From Bisbaumannia pacifica (GTDB lineage Bacteria > Pseudomonadota > Gammaproteobacteria > Pseudomonadales > Halomonadaceae): DNA of 64,000 nucleotides. The translations under genes were made by a program, and so were the position numbers. Location of the stretch: assembly GCF_007989625.1 (NCBI RefSeq), contig NZ_BJUK01000021.1, positions 1-64,000 of the forward strand. The letters run 5' to 3'. Position 1 is the stretch's first letter, and each line of letters begins with the position of its first letter. The notes beneath the pieces are model-generated. The model made no database searches and had not been told where the DNA came from. It saw nothing but the letters and a program-made list of their open reading frames with translations. Positions 45,701 to 54,692 of this stretch are shown here, piece by piece.

Positions 45701-46432
45701 TCAAATCATCTCCGGGGGCGTGCGTGGTGACACAGGATTGGCGCCATTTTTCCGGTGGCAGGCGCCCCCTTCGCTGGGCCTGGTGCCGGCGGCCGTCGTC
45801 GCTTGGCGCTCCTGCCAGGCGGTCAGGTGGCGTTGGATGGCGCCTTGCAGGGCGATGGGGTCGTTCCTTTCCAGGGCCGCCAGCATCTCGCGGTGCTCCG
45901 CCAGGCTGCGTGCTACTCCGCCGGCCTTGGGCCAGCCCGGGCCGGCGCCGCGCAGGCCCTGCTCACGCAGCCAGTTGACCTGGCGGGCCAGAGCCGCGTT
46001 TTCCGTCAGATCGGCCAGGGCGCGATGGAAGGCATGGTTGGTCATTGCCAGGGCCTCGCCGTCGAGGCTTTCCGCGGCGCGCTCGAAGTCGTGGAGTGCC
46101 CGGCGGGCCTCGGCCATCCCCGCCGGTGTCTTGCGTGCCATCATCAACGGCACCATGGCCTGCTCGATCACCAAGCGCGCCTCGGTGAGCTCGTGGCGTT
46201 CCTCCAGGCTCCAGTGGCGCACGCGATAGCCGCGGTTCGGCACGTGCTCGATGCTCTCCAGTTCCGCCAGTCGCTCCAGGGCGCCGCGCACCACGAAGCG
46301 ACTCACCCCGTATTGCTCCGCCAGGGCATCCTGGCGCAGCCAGCTGCCCGCGGGAAAGCGCCCGCCGCTCATGCCCAGGCGTAGCTGCTCCTGCAGCCAG
46401 GCCAGTTCGTTGCTATGGGTCGGCTCTGTCAT
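45701..46432 (-). CDS. GntR-family (FadR/FCD-type) transcriptional regulator
   Basis: 243 aa from ATG 46432, which has the SD GGAGGA (46442–46437). The N-terminal winged HTH is FPAGSWLRQDALAEQYGVSRFVVRGALERLAELESIEHVPNRGYRVR; the C-terminal FCD effector domain has LTEARLVIEQAMVPLM, NHAFHRALADLTENAALARQV and SLAEHREMLAALERND. The ligand, probably an organic acid, is unknown. It diverges from the TonB receptor gene, sharing an 89-bp promoter region with a Fur-like box, so it may control the iron operon. Confidence 0.88.
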   Translation of the reverse strand: MTEPTHSNELAWLQEQLRLGMSGGRFPAGSWLRQDALAEQYGVSRFVVRGALERLAELESIEHVPNRGYRVRHWSLEERHELTEARLVIEQAMVPLMMARKTPAGMAEARRALHDFERAAESLDGEALAMTNHAFHRALADLTENAALARQVNWLREQGLRGAGPGWPKAGGVARSLAEHREMLAALERNDPIALQGAIQRHLTAWQERQATTAAGTRPSEGGACHRKNGANPVSPRTPPEMI

Positions 46433-46489
46433 GAACTCCTCCGGCAATTTCCCTTGCAGATTGGCGCCAATTATATATGATCTCGCCTC

Positions 46490-46508
46490 GTCTTTGATAA
46501 TCATTAGC
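46490..46508. promoter_or_regulatory. Fur-like box before the TonB-dependent receptor
   Basis: The 19-mer GTCTTTGATAATCATTAGC matches the Fur consensus at 14/19, with the core TGATAATCATTA intact. It lies 13 bp upstream of the receptor start and within the shared region with the divergent GntR gene. Confidence 0.7.
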
Positions 46509-46521
46509 AACGGGATCCGCT

Positions 46522-48576
46522 ATGCATTCGCGCCACCGCCTTGCGCCGCTGTCACTGGCCATCCTGGCCGCCTCGTTCCTCTCTCCCGCCGCCTGGGCCG
46601 AGGGGGAGCTCACCCTCGATACCCTGGTGGTCTCCAGCGACTGGCTGGGGGCGACCCGGGCGGATCCCCGCACCACGCCGGGGGGGCGGCTCGGCCTCGA
46701 TGAATCGACCCTCGAGGCCGGCGAGGTACGCCATCTCGAGGATGCCCTGGCGCGGGTGCCGGGGGTGCATGTCCAGGACGAGACCGGCACCGGCATCCTG
46801 CCCAATATCGGGGTGCGTGGCCTGTCGCCGCGGCGCAGCGAGCGAGTCCAGATCCTGGTCGATGGTATCCCCGTGGCCCTGGGGCCCTACAGTAACATCG
46901 GCGTCTCGTTGTTTCCGGTGACCCTGCCTACCCTGGAGCGAGTGGACGTAGTGCGCGGCGGGGCCGCGGTTCACTATGGCCCCAACAATGTCGGCGGCGT
47001 ACTGAACTTCGTGACCCGGGGGATCCCCTACGAGCCCGAGACTCAACTGCGCGAGCGGCTGACCGTGGACGAGGCCACCGGCCATGTGCTGAGTGACAAC
47101 TATCTGCGGGTCGGTGGCCAGGTCAATGAGCGGCTGGGGTTGCAGTTCCAGGCGAATCTGGTCCGCGGCGAGGGGAGCCGGGAGCACAGCGATACCGAAG
47201 TCGACAACTTCATCCTCGACGGCGAGCTGGCGCTCGGCGAGGCCCATACCCTGAGCGGCCAGCTGCAGTATTACCGGGTGGATGCCGAACTGCCGGGCGC
47301 CCTCTCCCCCGAGGCATACCAAGACGACCGTAGCGATTCCCAGCGCCCTCATGATCGCTTCGAGGCCGATACCTGGCGAGGGCACCTGACCTGGCGTTGG
47401 CAACCCAACGAGGACGTGGATTTCAGCTGGCGCCACTTCGGCCATCGCAGTGATCGCACCTTTTGGTTCGGCCAGAGCCTGGGCACCGGCTTTCACTGGG
47501 CCGATCCGGCGGCGCCCACCACCCATGTCGCCAACTCGCCGCGCCCCTTCCGGGTCTGGGCCAGTGAGCCGCGCCTGGCCCTGCGCCACGGCGATCATAC
47601 CCTGATGCTGGGGGCTCGCTACCTGGAGGAGAGCGTCGATTTCGACGTCGACCGGCAAGAGTTGGCCAGTGGCACCACCAACGAGGTGCGTCGCTGGGAC
47701 TTCGAGACCCGGGCCGTGGCCGCTTATATCAGCGATACCTGGCGGCTCGGCGACAGCGGCTGGACCCTGACGCCGGGGCTGCGTTACGAGCGGGCCGAGA
47801 TGGACTTCGCCGATGCCCTGGGTGACGGCCAGGACGAGAATGTCGCCGAGGCCTGGTTGCCGGGCCTGACCGTCGGCTTCGAGGCCAGCGAGGCTTGGTA
47901 TCTCTTCGCCACCGGACAGCGCTCTCTGACCCCGGTGCAGCTGGCCCAGGTCACCAACCCGGGCGATGTGGCCAACGAGACCGCCTGGAACTACGAGCTG
48001 GGGGGACGCTACACCGCCGGGGCCTGGCAGGCCGAGGCCACCGCTTTCGTCATCGATAACGAGGACCAGATCGTCAAGCAGCCGGATAATAGCCTCAAGA
48101 ATCTCGGCCGCACCCGCTACCAGGGCCTGGAGACCCGCCTGGCCTGGGCGCCGAGCGATGCTCCCCTGAGCCTGGAGGGCACCTGGACCTGGCTCGATAC
48201 CGAGCAGCGTGACGGTGAGCATGCCGGCAATGAGGTGCCCAATGCGCCGCGGCATCTGCTCAACCTTTATGCGGGCTGGGAGCAGGGCGACTGGACCCTG
48301 GGCCTGAACGGTCGCTATGTGGCCGAGAGCTTCTCCGATGCCGCCAACACCGAGGCGGAGACGCCTGACGGCAGCGCCGGTGAGCAGCCCGATTACTGGC
48401 AGCTGGATGCGAGCCTCGCCTATCGGCTCCCGGTGGCGGTCGATGCCAGCCTGACCCTGGGGGCCCATAACCTGACCGATGCCGATGCCTTCTTCCGGGG
48501 GGTGGATGTCAGCCCGGTTGGCCGGGTGCCGCTGCCCGGGCGTGCCTATAGCCTGGGGCTAGACATGACCTTCTGA
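46522..48576 (+). CDS. TonB-dependent outer-membrane iron/siderophore receptor, FecA-like
   Basis: 684-aa outer-membrane barrel. The signal peptide is MHSRHRLAPLSLAILAASF ending AAWA. The plug domain has LEDALARVPGVHVQDETGTG, NIGVRGLSPRRSERVQILVDG and VDVVRGGAAVHYGPNNVGGVLNF, very like FecA, but there is no N-terminal signalling domain. The barrel ends GRVPLPGRAYSLGLDMTF, with the terminal Phe needed for Bam assembly. It heads an operon with a binding protein, permease and ATPase, and a Fur-like box precedes it. The ligand is probably a ferric chelate, possibly citrate-type or a hydroxycarboxylate siderophore. Confidence 0.93.
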   Translation: MHSRHRLAPLSLAILAASFLSPAAWAEGELTLDTLVVSSDWLGATRADPRTTPGGRLGLDESTLEAGEVRHLEDALARVPGVHVQDETGTGILPNIGVRGLSPRRSERVQILVDGIPVALGPYSNIGVSLFPVTLPTLERVDVVRGGAAVHYGPNNVGGVLNFVTRGIPYEPETQLRERLTVDEATGHVLSDNYLRVGGQVNERLGLQFQANLVRGEGSREHSDTEVDNFILDGELALGEAHTLSGQLQYYRVDAELPGALSPEAYQDDRSDSQRPHDRFEADTWRGHLTWRWQPNEDVDFSWRHFGHRSDRTFWFGQSLGTGFHWADPAAPTTHVANSPRPFRVWASEPRLALRHGDHTLMLGARYLEESVDFDVDRQELASGTTNEVRRWDFETRAVAAYISDTWRLGDSGWTLTPGLRYERAEMDFADALGDGQDENVAEAWLPGLTVGFEASEAWYLFATGQRSLTPVQLAQVTNPGDVANETAWNYELGGRYTAGAWQAEATAFVIDNEDQIVKQPDNSLKNLGRTRYQGLETRLAWAPSDAPLSLEGTWTWLDTEQRDGEHAGNEVPNAPRHLLNLYAGWEQGDWTLGLNGRYVAESFSDAANTEAETPDGSAGEQPDYWQLDASLAYRLPVAVDASLTLGAHNLTDADAFFRGVDVSPVGRVPLPGRAYSLGLDMTF

Positions 48577-48631
48577 GCCCGGCCGGCCTGCCTGGGAGGC
48601 TCCGGGCAGGCCGGCCCGCGATAGGGAACAC

Positions 48632-49789
48632 ATGATGTCATTGCATCTTTCTGCACGACTCAGGCCGCTGATGCGCCTGGCCCGGCGGCTGCTCGGCGCC
48701 TTGCTACTGGCCTGGGCCCCGGGCGCCTTCGCCGCCGAGGCGGTCACGGTAACCGACCTGGCCGGTCGCGAGGTCACCATTCCCCATGGCGCCGAGCGGG
48801 TGATCCTGGGGGAGGGGCGCCTGCTATACACCCTGGCGGTGCTACGCCCGGAGGATCCCTTCGCGCCCCTGGTGGGCTGGCGGGACGAGCTCAGGCGCTT
48901 CGATGGTGATGTCTGGGCGCGCCTTCGGGAACGTTTCCCCCGCGCCGAGCGACTAGCGACCTTCGGCAAGGCGGCCAACGGCGAATTCAGCCTCGAGCGC
49001 GCCCTGGCCCTGGAGCCCGACGCCATCGTCTTCGACCTGGCCGCCTGGCCGACACTCGCGGATGGCCCGGCCCTGGCGGTGCTGGAGGCGGCGGGGATTC
49101 CGGTGGTATTCGTCGACTTCCTGACCGAGCCGGATCGCCATCTGGCACCCAGCGTGCGCCTGCTGGGGCGCTTGTTCGCCGCCGAGGCTCGGGCCGAGGC
49201 CCTGCTGACGCTGCGCCGGCAGAGCCTCGCCGCGGTGGCGGCCCGGCTCCCCGAGCGGCGCCCCCGAGTACTGATCGAGACCGCGGCGGGGCTGCATCCG
49301 GACTGCTGTCGCAGCGTAGGAGACGACAACCTGGGGCGGGTGGTGCGCCTGGCCGGCGGTGACAATATCGCCGCGGAGCGCCTGCCGGGCGTGTTCGGGC
49401 GATTGCACCCCGAGTGGATCCTGGCCGAGGATCCCGAGGTCATCGTCATGACCGGCGGTGCCTGGCAGGGACTGCGCGAGACGGCCGTGCCGATGGGCTA
49501 CGATACCCGTGCCGCCGAGGCCCGGGCCGCGATGACGCGGCTGATCGAGTCGCGTGAGGGCTGGCCCGAACTGGCCGCGGTGCGTGCCGGGCGCGTGCAT
49601 GCACTCTGGCATCAGTTCTACAACACTCCCTTCCAGTTCGTGGCCGTACAGCGCCTGGCCAAGTGGTTGCACCCTGAGGCCATGGTCGACCTGGATCCGG
49701 AGGCCCTGTGGCGCCGCTTGCATGATGATTTCCTGCCGTGGTCGGCGGAAGGGGCCTTCTGGGCCTCGCTGAGAGAGGAGGCGCCATGA
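48632..49789 (+). CDS. Iron-chelate ABC transporter substrate-binding protein
   Basis: 385-aa periplasmic protein of the FecB/FhuD-like class III fold. An unusual basic N-terminus precedes the hydrophobic signal RLLGALLLAWAPGAFAAEA. The mature part starts VTVTDLAGREVTIPHGAERVILGEGRLLYTLAVL, then FSLERALALEPDAIVFDLAAWP and HPEWILAEDPEVIVMTGGAW, typical of ferric siderophore-binding proteins. The start is ATG 48632 or the adjacent ATG 48635. It overlaps the permease gene by 4 bp (ATGA), so they form one operon with the TonB receptor upstream. Confidence 0.9.
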   Translation: MMSLHLSARLRPLMRLARRLLGALLLAWAPGAFAAEAVTVTDLAGREVTIPHGAERVILGEGRLLYTLAVLRPEDPFAPLVGWRDELRRFDGDVWARLRERFPRAERLATFGKAANGEFSLERALALEPDAIVFDLAAWPTLADGPALAVLEAAGIPVVFVDFLTEPDRHLAPSVRLLGRLFAAEARAEALLTLRRQSLAAVAARLPERRPRVLIETAAGLHPDCCRSVGDDNLGRVVRLAGGDNIAAERLPGVFGRLHPEWILAEDPEVIVMTGGAWQGLRETAVPMGYDTRAAEARAAMTRLIESREGWPELAAVRAGRVHALWHQFYNTPFQFVAVQRLAKWLHPEAMVDLDPEALWRRLHDDFLPWSAEGAFWASLREEAP

Positions 49790-50853
49790 ACCTGGAAGCC
49801 AGCGGTGACGCGGGGCAAGTGGCCCTGAATACCGGGTTTCATCGCCGGGAGGCCCGGCATCGTGCCTGGTTGCTGGCCGGCTTGGGCCTGTTGCTCGTGT
49901 CTTTCCTCGCCGACCTGCTGCTGGGGCCGGGCAATCACCCCCCGGGGGAGGTCTTGCGGGCCCTGTGGCAGCCGCAGCAGGCCAGCCCGCTGGTGCGCAT
50001 CACCCTATGGCAGATCCGCCTGCCGACGGCGCTGCTGGCATTACTGGCCGGCGCCGGGCTGGCGGTGGCCGGCGCCCAGATGCAGACCGTACTCGATAAT
50101 CCCCTGGCCGATCCCTTTACCCTGGGGCTGGCCTCGGCGGCCAGCTTCGGTGCCGCCCTGGCGGTGGTGGCCGGCATCAGCCTATTGCCCCTGGCGGGGC
50201 ACCTGGCGGCGGCGGGCAATGCCTTCGTCTTCAGCCTGCTGGCGGCGGGGGCGATCCATCTGCTCGGCCGGCTGAGGGGCGTCGGACTGGATACCCTGGT
50301 ACTGCTGGGGATCGCCACCATGTTCACCTTCAATGCCCTGCTGGGGCTACTGCAGTACCTGGCCTCGCCGGATGCCTTGCAACAGCTGGTGTTCTGGTCG
50401 CTGGGTAGCCTGGCGCGGCCGTCCGGCCTCAAGCTCGGCTTGATCGCCGGGGTACTGGTGGCCTGCCTGCTGTTATGTCGATGCCTGGGCTGGCAACTGA
50501 GTGCCTTGCGTCTGGGGCGCGTCTCGGCCCAGGCCATGGGCGTACGGGTGGATCGTCTGCGGTTAGGCGTGCTGGCGGCCATGGCGCTGCTGACGGCGGT
50601 GGTGGTCGCGGCGGTGGGCACCATCGGCTTCGTCGGCCTGGTGGCGCCGCATATGGCACGCCTGCTGGTGGGCGAACAGCAGCGCCACTTCCTGCCGCTC
50701 TCGGCGCTGTGCGGCGCTAGCCTGATGTGCATTGCCGACCTGGCCAGCAAGTTGGTGGTGCCGGGGCTGGTGCTACCCATCGGTATCATTACCGCCCTGG
50801 CCGGGCTGCCCGCCTTCTTCCTGCTGATTCTGCGTCGCCGGAGGTCATCTTGA
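49786..50853 (+). CDS. Iron-chelate ABC transporter permease, FecCD family
   Basis: 355 aa with about ten hydrophobic helices. FecCD motifs are LPTALLALLAGAGLAVAGAQMQTVLDNPLADPFTLGLASAASFGAALAVV, FWSLGSLARPSGLK, and GTIGFVGLVAPHMARLLVGEQQRHFLPLSALCGA. The start is ATG 49786, overlapping the binding-protein stop; the frame opens earlier, at 49738, but without an SD. It overlaps the ATPase gene by 4 bp (TTGA). Confidence 0.93.
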   Translation: MNLEASGDAGQVALNTGFHRREARHRAWLLAGLGLLLVSFLADLLLGPGNHPPGEVLRALWQPQQASPLVRITLWQIRLPTALLALLAGAGLAVAGAQMQTVLDNPLADPFTLGLASAASFGAALAVVAGISLLPLAGHLAAAGNAFVFSLLAAGAIHLLGRLRGVGLDTLVLLGIATMFTFNALLGLLQYLASPDALQQLVFWSLGSLARPSGLKLGLIAGVLVACLLLCRCLGWQLSALRLGRVSAQAMGVRVDRLRLGVLAAMALLTAVVVAAVGTIGFVGLVAPHMARLLVGEQQRHFLPLSALCGASLMCIADLASKLVVPGLVLPIGIITALAGLPAFFLLILRRRRSS

Positions 50854-51614
50854 TATCATCCGAGGATTTGCTGGTACGGCGCGTAAGCCTGGAGGGGCGG
50901 CTGGCCATCGACGGCCCGCTGGTGGCTCCCGCCGGAGCCATTACCGTCCTGCTGGGCCCCAATGGGGCCGGCAAGTCGACCCTGCTCAGGGCGCTGGCAG
51001 GCATCGAGCCGGCCAGGGTATCGGCGAGCCTGGACGGGCGTGACCTGATGACCCTGCCCCCGGCCCAGCGCCGCGCGACCTGCTACTACTTGCCGCAACT
51101 GGGTGGCAGCCAGGCGGCGCTGAGCGTTCACGAGGCGGTGCTGCTGTCGCTGAAGACCCTGTATCCCGGGCGCGTGCGTGGCGAGGACCTGGCGCGGGTC
51201 GCGGCGACGCTGAGTGCCATGGGGCTCGAGGCCCTGGCGGAGCGGCGCCTCGCCAGCCTCTCCGGGGGACAATATCAACGGGTCGCCATCGCCCAGGCCC
51301 TGGTACGTCGCCCCCGAGTGCTGATGCTGGACGAGCCCACCAGCGCCCTGGACCTGCACCAGCAGTTGAGGGTGTTGGAATGGCTGCGTGGTGAAGCCGA
51401 TGCGGGGCGCACCGTGCTGCTGGCGCTCCATGATCTCAACCTGGCGGCCCGCTTCGCCGATCGCTGCTGGTTGCTGAAGGAGGGGCGTTGCCTGGCCTCG
51501 GGGACGGTGGAGGCGTGCCTGACCCCCGAGCGGCTCGAGCCCCTGTTCGACGTGCGCCTCGCCGTGGAGGCCGGACCCGATGCGCGACCGCGCATCCAGG
51601 CGCTGGGCCTGTGA
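50850..51614 (+). CDS. Iron-chelate ABC transporter ATP-binding protein (TTG start)
   Basis: 254-aa ATPase of the FecE/FhuC type. Walker A is LLGPNGAGKSTLLRALAG, the Q-loop is YYLPQLGGSQAALSV, the signature LSGGQYQRVAIAQALV, Walker B VLMLDEPTSALD and the H-loop LLALHDLNLAARFADR. No ATG precedes the domain in frame within a reasonable distance. I choose TTG 50850: it has GGAGG (50840–50844) 5 bp upstream and overlaps the permease stop as TTGA, which is a normal operon junction. It completes the receptor-binding protein-permease-ATPase operon. Confidence 0.9.
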   Translation: MISSEDLLVRRVSLEGRLAIDGPLVAPAGAITVLLGPNGAGKSTLLRALAGIEPARVSASLDGRDLMTLPPAQRRATCYYLPQLGGSQAALSVHEAVLLSLKTLYPGRVRGEDLARVAATLSAMGLEALAERRLASLSGGQYQRVAIAQALVRRPRVLMLDEPTSALDLHQQLRVLEWLRGEADAGRTVLLALHDLNLAARFADRCWLLKEGRCLASGTVEACLTPERLEPLFDVRLAVEAGPDARPRIQALGL

Positions 51615-51785
51615 GAGCGGCACCGGATCGGCGGGCTTCGGTAGGAACCCCGGCGGTGAGGGTGTAGAATTCGCCTCCGGCCGCGGCGCAAGGGCGAAGG
51701 TGTCTCCTCATTCGCGTCGTATCGGCTTTACCCTGGCTTCGAGCCCAGATGCCGCCATCCCATTTCCAGAGGGTCGAGGACCGCC

Positions 51786-53006
51786 ATGAGCGAATACTCC
51801 CTGTTTACCTCCGAGTCCGTGTCCGAGGGGCATCCGGACAAGATCGCCGACCAGATCTCCGATGCGGTGCTGGACGCCATTATCGCCCGGGACAAGAACG
51901 CCCGGGTGGCCTGCGAGACCCTGGTCAAGACCGGGGTGGCGATCGTCGCCGGCGAAATCAGCACCAGCGCCTGGGTCGACCTGGAGGCGCTGGTCCGGGA
52001 GGTGATCACCGATATCGGCTACACCTCCTCCGACGTGGGTTTCGACGGCGAGACCTGCGGCGTGCTCAACCTGATCGGCAAGCAGAGCGTGGATATCGCC
52101 CAGGGCGTCGATCGCAGCAAGCCGGAGGATCAGGGCGCCGGCGACCAGGGGCTGATGTTCGGTTATGCCACCAACGAGACCGACTCCTATATGCCGGCGC
52201 CGATCCACTACGCCCATCGCCTGGTGGAGCGTCAGGCGGAGCTGCGCAAGCACGGCCTGCTGCCCTGGCTGCGCCCGGACGCCAAGAGTCAGGTCACCTT
52301 CCGCTACGATGCCGACGGCAAGCCCTGCGCCGTGGAGGCGGTGGTGCTCTCCACCCAGCACGACCCCAGCATCGATCAGCAAGAGCTGCGCAAGATGGTC
52401 AAGCGCGAGATCATCGAGCAGGTGATCCCCGCCGAGTGGCTCACCGAGACCACCCGCTACCATATCAACCCGACCGGCAAGTTCGTGATCGGCGGCCCGG
52501 TGGGTGACTGCGGTCTGACCGGGCGCAAGATCATCGTCGATACCTATGGTGGCATGGCGCGCCACGGTGGCGGCGCCTTCTCCGGCAAGGACCCCTCCAA
52601 GGTGGACCGCAGCGCCGCCTATTCCGGTCGCTATGTGGCCAAGAACATCGTCGCCGCGGGGCTCGCCGACAAGTGCGAGATCCAGGTCTCCTACGCCATC
52701 GGCGTGGCCGAGCCGACCTCGGTCTCGGTCAACACCTTCGGTACCGGCAAGGTCGATGACGCACGCATCATCGAACTGGTGCGCGAGCACTTCGACCTGC
52801 GCCCCTATGCCATCACCCGCATGCTCGACCTGGAGCATCCGATGTATCGCCTCACCGCGGCCTATGGCCACTTCGGCCGCGAGCCCTTCGAGACCTCCTA
52901 TACCTGGACCGATAACGGCGGCGAATCCCAGACCGAGACCTTTATCGCCTTCCCCTGGGAGAAGACCGACAAGGCGCAGGTGCTGCGCGACGCCGCCGGC
53001 CTCTAA
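51786..53006 (+). CDS. metK: S-adenosylmethionine synthetase
   Basis: Makes S-adenosylmethionine from methionine and ATP. 406 aa; bacterial MetK proteins are usually 380–400. Signature blocks are [42 protein letters not shown] (hexapeptide), [19 protein letters not shown] and [17 protein letters not shown]. The start ATG follows GAGGACCGCC. No SAM riboswitch was recognised in the 170-bp leader. It is followed by a terminator and then ahcY, with metF 5 kb downstream, so the methyl cycle genes are grouped. Confidence 0.97.
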   Translation: MSEYSLFTSESVSEGHPDKIADQISDAVLDAIIARDKNARVACETLVKTGVAIVAGEISTSAWVDLEALVREVITDIGYTSSDVGFDGETCGVLNLIGKQSVDIAQGVDRSKPEDQGAGDQGLMFGYATNETDSYMPAPIHYAHRLVERQAELRKHGLLPWLRPDAKSQVTFRYDADGKPCAVEAVVLSTQHDPSIDQQELRKMVKREIIEQVIPAEWLTETTRYHINPTGKFVIGGPVGDCGLTGRKIIVDTYGGMARHGGGAFSGKDPSKVDRSAAYSGRYVAKNIVAAGLADKCEIQVSYAIGVAEPTSVSVNTFGTGKVDDARIIELVREHFDLRPYAITRMLDLEHPMYRLTAAYGHFGREPFETSYTWTDNGGESQTETFIAFPWEKTDKAQVLRDAAGL

Positions 53007-53031
53007 GCGCCTCCCCGTCCCAGCGTTACTC

Positions 53032-53060
53032 CCCGCGCCCGGCCTCGTGCCGGGCGCGGG
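53032..53060 (+). terminator. Terminator after metK
   Basis: 12-bp stem CCCGCGCCCGGC / GCCGGGCGCGGG with loop CTCGT, followed by CGTTT. Confidence 0.8.
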
Positions 53061-53129
53061 CGTTTAGGCGTCCGCATGGCGGTATCCAGTGTTTATGGTG
53101 CCGAAGGCGTTTAGGCATCCGCGTGGTGG
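53059..53129 (+). repeat. Pair of 24-bp direct repeats between metK and ahcY
   Basis: GGCGTTTAGGCGTCCGCATG (then GCGG) at 53059–53082 and GGCGTTTAGGCATCCGCGTG (then GTGG) at 53106–53129, 47 bp apart, with three differences, all transitions. The first begins in the metK terminator tail. They lie 70–140 bp before ahcY and could be a regulatory pair or a small duplication. Confidence 0.75.
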
Positions 53130-53198
53130 CGGCAGAACGTACTGCCTATAGTGGGAGTCAATGCGTTTATAACCCATCGCCGCAACCGAGGTGCCCGC

Positions 53199-54608
53199 AT
53201 GACCCAAGCCGCCGTGTCCCCCGCCGACCTTGGTGATTTCAAGGTCGCCGATCTCTCCCTGGCCGACTGGGGCCGCCGCGAGATTCGCATCGCCGAGACC
53301 GAGATGCCGGCGCTGATGGCGATTCGTCGCAAGTATCAGCACCAGCAGCCCCTCGCCGGCGCACGTATCGCCGGCTGCATCCATATGACCATCCAGACCG
53401 CGGTGCTGATCGAGACCCTGGTGGCCCTGGGCGCCAGCGTGCGTTGGTCCTCCTGCAATATCTTCTCCACCCAGGATCATGCCGCCGCCGCCATCGCCGC
53501 GGCCGGCATCCCGGTCTTCGCCTGGAAGGGCGAGACCGAGGAGGAGTTCTGGTGGTGCATCGAGCAGACCGTCGGCGGCCCCGATGGCTGGACCCCCAAC
53601 CTGGTGCTGGACGACGGCGGCGACCTGACCCAGCTGCTCCATGAGCGGTTTCCTGAGCGGCTGGAGGCCATCCACGGCATCTCCGAGGAGACCACCACCG
53701 GCGTGCATCGCCTCCAGGAGATGCTCCGCGACGGCAGCCTCAGGGTGCCGGCCATCAACGTCAACGATGCCGTCACCAAGTCGAAGAACGACAACAAGTA
53801 CGGCTGCCGCCACTCCCTGAGTGATGCCATCAAGCGCGCCACCGACCACCTGCTGGCCGGCAAGCAGGCGCTGGTGGTGGGCTATGGCGACGTGGGCAAG
53901 GGCTCGGCGGCTTCGCTGCGCCAAGAGGGGATGATCGTCAAGGTCAGCGAGGTGGATCCCATCTGTGCCATGCAGGCCTGCATGGATGGCTTCGAGGTGG
54001 TTTCCCCCTATCTCGACGGCATCAATCGCGGCATGGACAGCATCGATCGGGGGCTGCTGGCGAAGATCGACCTGGTGGTCACCGCCACCGGCAATATCGA
54101 CGCCTGCGATGCGCCCATGCTGCGCTCGCTGAAGAAGGGCGCCGTGGTGTGCAATATCGGCCACTTCGACAGCGAGATCGACACCGCCTACATGCGTCGC
54201 CAGTGGCATTGGGAGGAGGTCAAGCCCCAGGTCCACAAGGTCTATCGGGATAGCGACCCGGGCGACTTCGCCCCGGACAGCGACGATTACCTGATCCTGC
54301 TGGCCGAGGGACGCCTGGTGAACCTGGGGAATGCCACCGGCCATCCGTCGCGGATCATGGACGGCTCCTTCGCCAACCAGGTGCTGGCCCAGATCCACCT
54401 CTACGCGGGGCGCTTCGCCGAATTGCCGGCCGCGGATCAGGCGGCGGCGCTGGGCGTCTCGGTGCTGCCCAAGGCGCTGGATGAGGAGGTGGCGCGCTAT
54501 ATGGTGGAGGGCTTCGGCGGCGTGGTGACACGGCTCACCGAGGCTCAGGGAGATTATCTCGGGGTACCGGTGGCTGGGCCCTACAAACCGGACGCCTATC
54601 GTTACTGA
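53199..54608 (+). CDS. ahcY: S-adenosylhomocysteine hydrolase (adenosylhomocysteinase)
   Basis: Splits S-adenosylhomocysteine to homocysteine and adenosine, clearing the product of SAM-dependent methylation; a cytoplasmic NAD-containing tetramer. 469 aa from ATG 53199. Blocks are [72 protein letters not shown] site [20 protein letters not shown] and the C-terminal KPDAYRY. No SAH riboswitch motif was seen in the leader. Use of AhcY instead of Pfs/LuxS fits Halomonas and pseudomonads. Confidence 0.97.
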   Translation: MTQAAVSPADLGDFKVADLSLADWGRREIRIAETEMPALMAIRRKYQHQQPLAGARIAGCIHMTIQTAVLIETLVALGASVRWSSCNIFSTQDHAAAAIAAAGIPVFAWKGETEEEFWWCIEQTVGGPDGWTPNLVLDDGGDLTQLLHERFPERLEAIHGISEETTTGVHRLQEMLRDGSLRVPAINVNDAVTKSKNDNKYGCRHSLSDAIKRATDHLLAGKQALVVGYGDVGKGSAASLRQEGMIVKVSEVDPICAMQACMDGFEVVSPYLDGINRGMDSIDRGLLAKIDLVVTATGNIDACDAPMLRSLKKGAVVCNIGHFDSEIDTAYMRRQWHWEEVKPQVHKVYRDSDPGDFAPDSDDYLILLAEGRLVNLGNATGHPSRIMDGSFANQVLAQIHLYAGRFAELPAADQAAALGVSVLPKALDEEVARYMVEGFGGVVTRLTEAQGDYLGVPVAGPYKPDAYRY

Positions 54609-54692
54609 GGTACGGCAGGTGCTGGCGGCGGGACCTCCCCTGGCTCGCCGCTAACGTTTCACAGGTGAGCAGGATGCTCGCTGGAGGCAGCC

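Noticed and set aside
46552-48468. 638-codon minus-strand ORF antisense to the TonB receptor gene
   Set aside because: A shadow frame; the receptor on the plus strand has all family motifs and a signal peptide.
51615-51785. SAM riboswitch upstream of metK, and a SAH riboswitch upstream of ahcY (53061–53198)
   Set aside because: Neither leader contains recognisable conserved core motifs of these riboswitch classes.
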